DNA of 24,339 nucleotides from a virus. The notes beneath the pieces were generated by a model that was not told the DNA's origin, did no database searches, and saw nothing but the letters and a program-made list of their open reading frames with translations. Below are positions 21,058-24,339 of the stretch, piece by piece. The stretch spans positions 1 through 24,339 of IMG/VR virus record IMGVR_UViG_3300033146_003317, one strand, 5' to 3'. Position 1 is the first letter of the stretch, and each line of letters starts with the position of its first letter. Position numbers and translations under genes: made by a program.

Positions 21058-21468
21058 TTAGTCTTCGACTACCTCAGACTCAGCGCAAGCCTCTTCGGCT
21101 ACACACTCTCCCTCGTCAGCAGGCATTACAAGCTCGACGGTTTCAGTAATAGCACCTTCAGCCACGCCATAGACGCCTTTAACGGTGGGAGCTACAAGCT
21201 CAACCGTTTCAACGACAGCGTTTTCAGCTACGCCGTACACTCCTTGAACCACGTTTGAAGGAATGGCATAAACAGCGCCCACAAAAGGCACATCACGCAT
21301 AGCCTCATCAACGGATGTAAGTCCCGCCTTTGTATCATCAATGGCACGACAGCCAACAAGACCGCCCAAGACAAAGAGACCCAAAAGAGAGCCAAGAATG
21401 AACCAAACTAGTTGGCTCCAATTTGCAAGCAAACTTGCTTTGATTTTAGTTAGAATTTGTTTCCACAT
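21058..21468 (-). CDS. Membrane-anchored or lipoprotein-like protein with 22-residue tandem repeats
   Basis: The 136-residue product has a basic amphipathic N-terminus (MWKQILTKIKASLLANWSQ), a hydrophobic segment at 20-39 and LVGC at 37-40, which fits a lipobox with Cys40 as the lipidated residue, although the region before it is long. Residues 73-94 and 95-116 are two tandem copies of a 22-residue unit with core GVYGVAE and ETVELV. The C-terminus is acidic with two cysteines. It is expressed alone: a divergent TATA-rich region lies upstream and a strong terminator downstream. Possible roles are lysis (outer spanin-like) or modification of the host envelope; neither is proven. The start follows TTATATATAACT. 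Confidence 0.65.
   Translation of the reverse strand: MWKQILTKIKASLLANWSQLVWFILGSLLGLFVLGGLVGCRAIDDTKAGLTSVDEAMRDVPFVGAVYAIPSNVVQGVYGVAENAVVETVELVAPTVKGVYGVAEGAITETVELVMPADEGECVAEEACAESEVVED
21121..21252 (-). repeat. Two tandem 66-bp units encoding a 22-residue repeat
   Basis: The units at 21187-21252 and 21121-21186 encode VVQGVYGVAENAVVETVELV and TVKGVYGVAEGAITETVELV, each plus two more residues. The DNA has diverged mostly at third positions, so selection appears to maintain the protein repeat. Confidence 0.8.
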
Positions 21469-21563
21469 AGTTATATATAATAGGCAATCGAGTACAGAAA
21501 TGACCCGCTAAGTTCTATTATGTAGTGCATGTCCCTCGGTACGCCTCGTCAAAACTAAAAACA
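21469..21563. promoter_or_regulatory. Divergent promoter region between membrane protein and ribonucleotide reductase genes
   Basis: TTATATATAATAG (minus-strand reading TATTATATATAACT) directly precedes the membrane protein ATG at 21468. Towards the right, TTCTATTATGTAGTG precedes the possible upstream ATG at 21525. No Shine-Dalgarno site is visible for either gene. Confidence 0.35.
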
Positions 21564-23468
21564 ATGAGCAATTTCGAACCCACAGGCTTAGGCCATAAAA
21601 TATTTATGGAAAAATACGCCTTCCCTGGCGAAAGTACATGGAAGGAGTGTGCCAAGAGAGTCGCTTCCCACGCAGCAGGCGCAGAGGGGGATGAAAAGAG
21701 AGTCTCTATAGAGAAGAAATTCTATGATTCTATCCGTTCAGGGGACTTCTGCCCTGGAGGTCGCATTCTTTTCGGGTCGGGACGCTCTCATCAGAACCTT
21801 CTTAACTGTTATGTTCTGGACCCGAAGGATTCAGTAGACAGTATTGGTAAGACTATATCCGATATGTATAGAATCTCATGCGGAGGTGGTGGTATCGGCT
21901 TCAACTTTAGTAATATTAGACCTAAAGGAAATGACATCGGGAACATTAAGAACAGTGCCCCAGGTTCTATCTCCGTTATGTGTATGATTAACGAGATTGG
22001 TAACCACGTACGCGCAGGTAAGAACCGCCGTACTGCTTTAATGTCCATCCTAAACATCACTCACCCTGATTTTCTAGAGTTCCTTGACGTAAAGTTAGAC
22101 CGTCATGAGCTTACAAACTTCAACATTTCGGTTGCTATAACCAAAACTTTCGTTGAAGCAGTGGAAAATGATGCGGAGTGGTACTTTACATGGGGTGGAC
22201 GTCACCAAAAATTCTATCAATATGAAGTAGACCGTATTTCCGAGGAAGGTAATGACAAGGTTAAAGTGGTTGCTTTTGACGAAGAGGATGCGATTGGACG
22301 CGCAGCTATGTTTTGCAAGAAGCATTTCAACGATTCCTTTGAAAATTCAGTAAAAATCTACATTTCAGCTAAAGATTTGTGGGGTCGTATCGTTGAAAAT
22401 GCAATTGAATCAGGTGAACCTGGAATTTTTAACATTGATTTTGCAAATGAGTTCACAAATGTCTCGTATTTCGAGTACATGCCATCAACAAACCCCTGCG
22501 GAGAGGAAGTTTTGCCAAATTACGGTAATTGTTGTCTCGGCCACGTCAATCTTTCCAATATGGTGTCGGATGAAGGCGCAGTTGACTGGAAAAAGTTGGC
22601 TAGGACAGTGCGTTTGGGCGTGAGATTCTTAGATAACATACTTTCGGTTAATCACTTCCCAATTACGGAATGCAAAGACGCTGGATTGAAGTCTAGACGA
22701 ATCGGTTTGGGTATTACGGGGCTTCACTACTTCTTAATCAAGGCTGGTTACCGTTATGGTTCGGATAATTGCCTTGAATTCCTTGAAAGGTTGTTTGGAA
22801 CCATTCGAAATGAAGCCTACAAAGCGTCTTCTGAGCTAGGAGATGAGAAAGGCTCGTTTCCTGCTTATGACTGGACCCAATTAAAAGATGAAAAGTACTT
22901 CCAAACACTCCCCTCTCGACTTCGTAACGATATCAGAAATAAAGGGCTTCGTAATGCTGTGCTGCTTACTGTTGCTCCTACTGGTACAATTAGTATGGTT
23001 CTCGGTACTAGCACTGGTCTTGAGCCTATCTTCTCTCCTGTGTATAAGCGCAAATGGCGTACAGGTACTGATGGGGTATGGAATGAAGCGTTTGTTGTGG
23101 ACGCGCTCTTCAAAAAGCTCTACTTGGGTGGGCGGGACCTCAATCACTGTGTTGGAGCATATGATGTTAGTCCAGAGGAACACATCAAAGTACAAGCAGT
23201 CGTACAGTCGTTCATTGATTCGGCTGTTTCAAAGACATGTAACTTGCCTAACAATTATAAAGCAACGGAAGAGGTCAAAGAACAGCTTGCAGCATACGCA
23301 AACGAATTGAAAGGGTTCACCTTTTACCGTGCAGGGTCCAGAGGTAACGAGCCTCTAACCGCCGTGGACTGGACTTCGATTAACCTGGACAAGCTTATTA
23401 GTGAAGGGAAGTACGAAGAACGGTCAGATGGGATTGATACTTGCAGGGATGGGGTATGCGAACTTTAA
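21564..23468 (+). CDS. nrdJ: Adenosylcobalamin-dependent (class II) ribonucleoside-triphosphate/diphosphate reductase
   Basis: I prefer ATG at 21564 (MSNFEPTGLGHKIFMEKYAF), 634 residues; an in-frame ATG at 21525 would add 13 residues. Class II features: PGGRILFGSG and LLNCYVLDP with Cys82, SCGGGGIGFNFS, the active-site STNPCGEEVLPNYGNCCLGH (thiyl Cys312, Glu314), LLTVAPTGTISMVLGTSTGL followed by EPIFSPVY, VSKTCNLPNN, and a C-terminal redox tail TCRDGVCEL (C-x4-C). No N-terminal ATP-cone is present. The enzyme makes deoxyribonucleotides for phage DNA using a cobalamin radical, independent of oxygen and of a small subunit, and needs host or environmental B12. No NrdB-like gene is in view. No Shine-Dalgarno site is seen. 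Confidence 0.9.
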   Translation: MSNFEPTGLGHKIFMEKYAFPGESTWKECAKRVASHAAGAEGDEKRVSIEKKFYDSIRSGDFCPGGRILFGSGRSHQNLLNCYVLDPKDSVDSIGKTISDMYRISCGGGGIGFNFSNIRPKGNDIGNIKNSAPGSISVMCMINEIGNHVRAGKNRRTALMSILNITHPDFLEFLDVKLDRHELTNFNISVAITKTFVEAVENDAEWYFTWGGRHQKFYQYEVDRISEEGNDKVKVVAFDEEDAIGRAAMFCKKHFNDSFENSVKIYISAKDLWGRIVENAIESGEPGIFNIDFANEFTNVSYFEYMPSTNPCGEEVLPNYGNCCLGHVNLSNMVSDEGAVDWKKLARTVRLGVRFLDNILSVNHFPITECKDAGLKSRRIGLGITGLHYFLIKAGYRYGSDNCLEFLERLFGTIRNEAYKASSELGDEKGSFPAYDWTQLKDEKYFQTLPSRLRNDIRNKGLRNAVLLTVAPTGTISMVLGTSTGLEPIFSPVYKRKWRTGTDGVWNEAFVVDALFKKLYLGGRDLNHCVGAYDVSPEEHIKVQAVVQSFIDSAVSKTCNLPNNYKATEEVKEQLAAYANELKGFTFYRAGSRGNEPLTAVDWTSINLDKLISEGKYEERSDGIDTCRDGVCEL

Positions 23469-23517
23469 TTTTAAGTAATATTTCAATTAAAACCTGAAAA
23501 ATTATCTATAATATACC
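23469..23517 (+). promoter_or_regulatory. Putative promoter of the secreted beta-helix gene
   Basis: The 49 AT-rich bases contain TATCTATAATATACC directly before the ATG at 23518. TATAAT is followed by five or six bases and then ATG, again predicting an almost leaderless transcript. A weak AT-only inverted repeat follows the reductase stop but lacks a T tract. Confidence 0.4.
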
Positions 23518-24339
23518 ATGAAGAAATTTATTTTAATTACGCTATGTCTTATGGGGGTAATCTCCTCCGCATTTGCCACTGACATTACTATTGATGGTAC
23601 TGTTGTTGAGAATCAAACTTTCACTAGCCAAATCTCGGTGAAAGCTCACAATGTTGTTATCAGAAACTGTGAGATTCTTATGCCTCCTAATTCTAATAAC
23701 GGTTGGTATGGAATCAGTAATGTTTATAACGATGCTAATGGACAGCCTCGCTCTACCAATCTTCTGATTGAGAATTGTGTTGTCCGTGGAGGAACTACTG
23801 GTATTTATGTTCAATACGCTACCGTTAAGAACTGCAATATCCAAGAAGTAGGTAAGGACGCTATGAAAGTTTCTACCAAAGGGCATTGTCGAATCTTGGG
23901 GAACTATGTTGCCCGTCTTGGCCTTATGCCTGGGTCTCACGCTGATGGTATTCAGTTGGTAGGTGGAACCCATGTGATAATTGCTGGGAATACCTTTGAT
24001 ATTCCTGTTAGCTTTGCAGATGCAAATGGGTATGGAAGTAATGCTTGTGTTATGATTCACAACCAGCACATGGATGTGGCTAGAATTATTATTGTTAACA
24101 ACTATATGAATGGTGGTAGTTATTCTGTTTACCTCACAGTAAAGAATGGAAGCCCTTGGGCTGACCCTACTTATTGTCGTATTACTAACAATGTCTTTAC
24201 TACAGACTACAGGTTTGGGGTTCTTAGTTGGGAGCCTGACCCTTGGATTCAGATTAACGGGAATAGATGGGATGACGGTACTCTTATGAATACTGGTCAA
24301 TGGGATATTAACACTTGGGACAGTTGGCCCAATCAATGA
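23518..24339 (+). CDS. Secreted right-handed parallel beta-helix protein
   Basis: The complete 273-residue gene ends with TGA at the window edge. The N-terminus MKKFILITLCLMGVISSAFA is a textbook Sec signal peptide with likely cleavage after SAFA. The mature part shows repeated beta-helix coils: NVVIRNCEIL, NLLIENCVVRGGTTGIYVQY, ATVKNCNIQEVGKDAMKV, HCRILGNYVARLG, HADGIQLVGGTHVIIAGNTF, and later ARIIIVNNYMNGG and CRITNNVFT. This fits a pectate-lyase-like fold found in polysaccharide lyases, hydrolases and tailspikes. Asp residues in HADGIQL could be catalytic, but no family-defining site is certain. A tailspike would not normally carry a signal peptide, so export to the periplasm or outside is expected. 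It lies downstream of nrdJ with its own TATA-like element. Confidence 0.75.
   Translation: MKKFILITLCLMGVISSAFATDITIDGTVVENQTFTSQISVKAHNVVIRNCEILMPPNSNNGWYGISNVYNDANGQPRSTNLLIENCVVRGGTTGIYVQYATVKNCNIQEVGKDAMKVSTKGHCRILGNYVARLGLMPGSHADGIQLVGGTHVIIAGNTFDIPVSFADANGYGSNACVMIHNQHMDVARIIIVNNYMNGGSYSVYLTVKNGSPWADPTYCRITNNVFTTDYRFGVLSWEPDPWIQINGNRWDDGTLMNTGQWDINTWDSWPNQ

Noticed and set aside
23542-24336. Long (264-residue) minus-strand frame opposite the beta-helix gene
   Set aside because: The plus-strand frame has a signal peptide, promoter-like element and clear beta-helix coils; the antisense frame is Ser/Asn/Ile low-complexity and has no recognisable domain.
1-24339. tRNA genes, CRISPR arrays, insertion sequences, integrase or attachment sites
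   Set aside because: I looked for cloverleaf-like sequences, regularly spaced repeats and transposase or integrase motifs and saw none; a tRNAscan or repeat-finder run could overturn this.

Overview
The window is a compact, gene-dense segment of a tailed bacteriophage genome. It looks like a distant relative of T4-type contractile-tail phages (myoviruses). The strongest anchors are a T4-type large terminase, a gp20-type portal, a gp26-type baseplate hub protein, a tape measure protein, a gp53-type LysM-like baseplate wedge protein, a UvsW-type helicase and a phage DNA primase. No integrase, transposase, CRISPR array, rRNA or tRNA was seen. Major capsid, tail sheath and tail tube genes are not here. 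The host cannot be named. Most genes lack a Shine-Dalgarno sequence and start just after an A/T-rich TATA-like stretch, and a B12-dependent (class II) ribonucleotide reductase is present; an uncultivated aquatic bacterium would fit, but that is inference.

Layout: nearly all structural genes lie on the minus strand and read right to left. From the right these are a lipobox-bearing membrane protein, a cysteine-rich structural protein, a fibre-like protein with a mucin-like Ser/Thr linker, a small Rossmann-like protein, terminase, portal, a large acidic protein in the slot where T4 keeps scaffold and protease genes, the gp26-like hub protein with a likely -1 frameshift extension, an unknown virion protein, a nuclease/cupin/microprotein group, a small basic protein, the tape measure, a tube-cap-like protein, gp53 and a large partial protein that runs off the left edge. 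The order gp26, (gp51-like), tape measure, tube cap, gp53 follows T4 tail-module logic.

Single plus-strand genes are slotted between these: a small helical protein, primase, the helicase with a short overlapping partner, a StrF-like glycosyltransferase, a small unknown, the class II ribonucleotide reductase and a secreted beta-helix protein. They share divergent start regions of 0 to about 95 bases with the minus genes and mostly collide tail-to-tail with them, with stop codons overlapping by 4 to 36 bases and no terminator between.

The most unusual items are: (1) a perfect T_TTT_TTT slippery heptamer at the end of the gp26-like gene that would add a 64-residue gp51-like helical tail with no start codon of its own; (2) a 31-bp hairpin-forming direct repeat flanking a cupin plus microprotein cassette and duplicating the last ten codons of a nuclease; (3) a repeated TATA/GTG start element at two divergent gene pairs, within a general lack of Shine-Dalgarno sites; (4) a 110-residue Ser/Thr linker encoded near a phage glycosyltransferase; (5) a phage-encoded right-handed beta-helix protein with a clean signal peptide.
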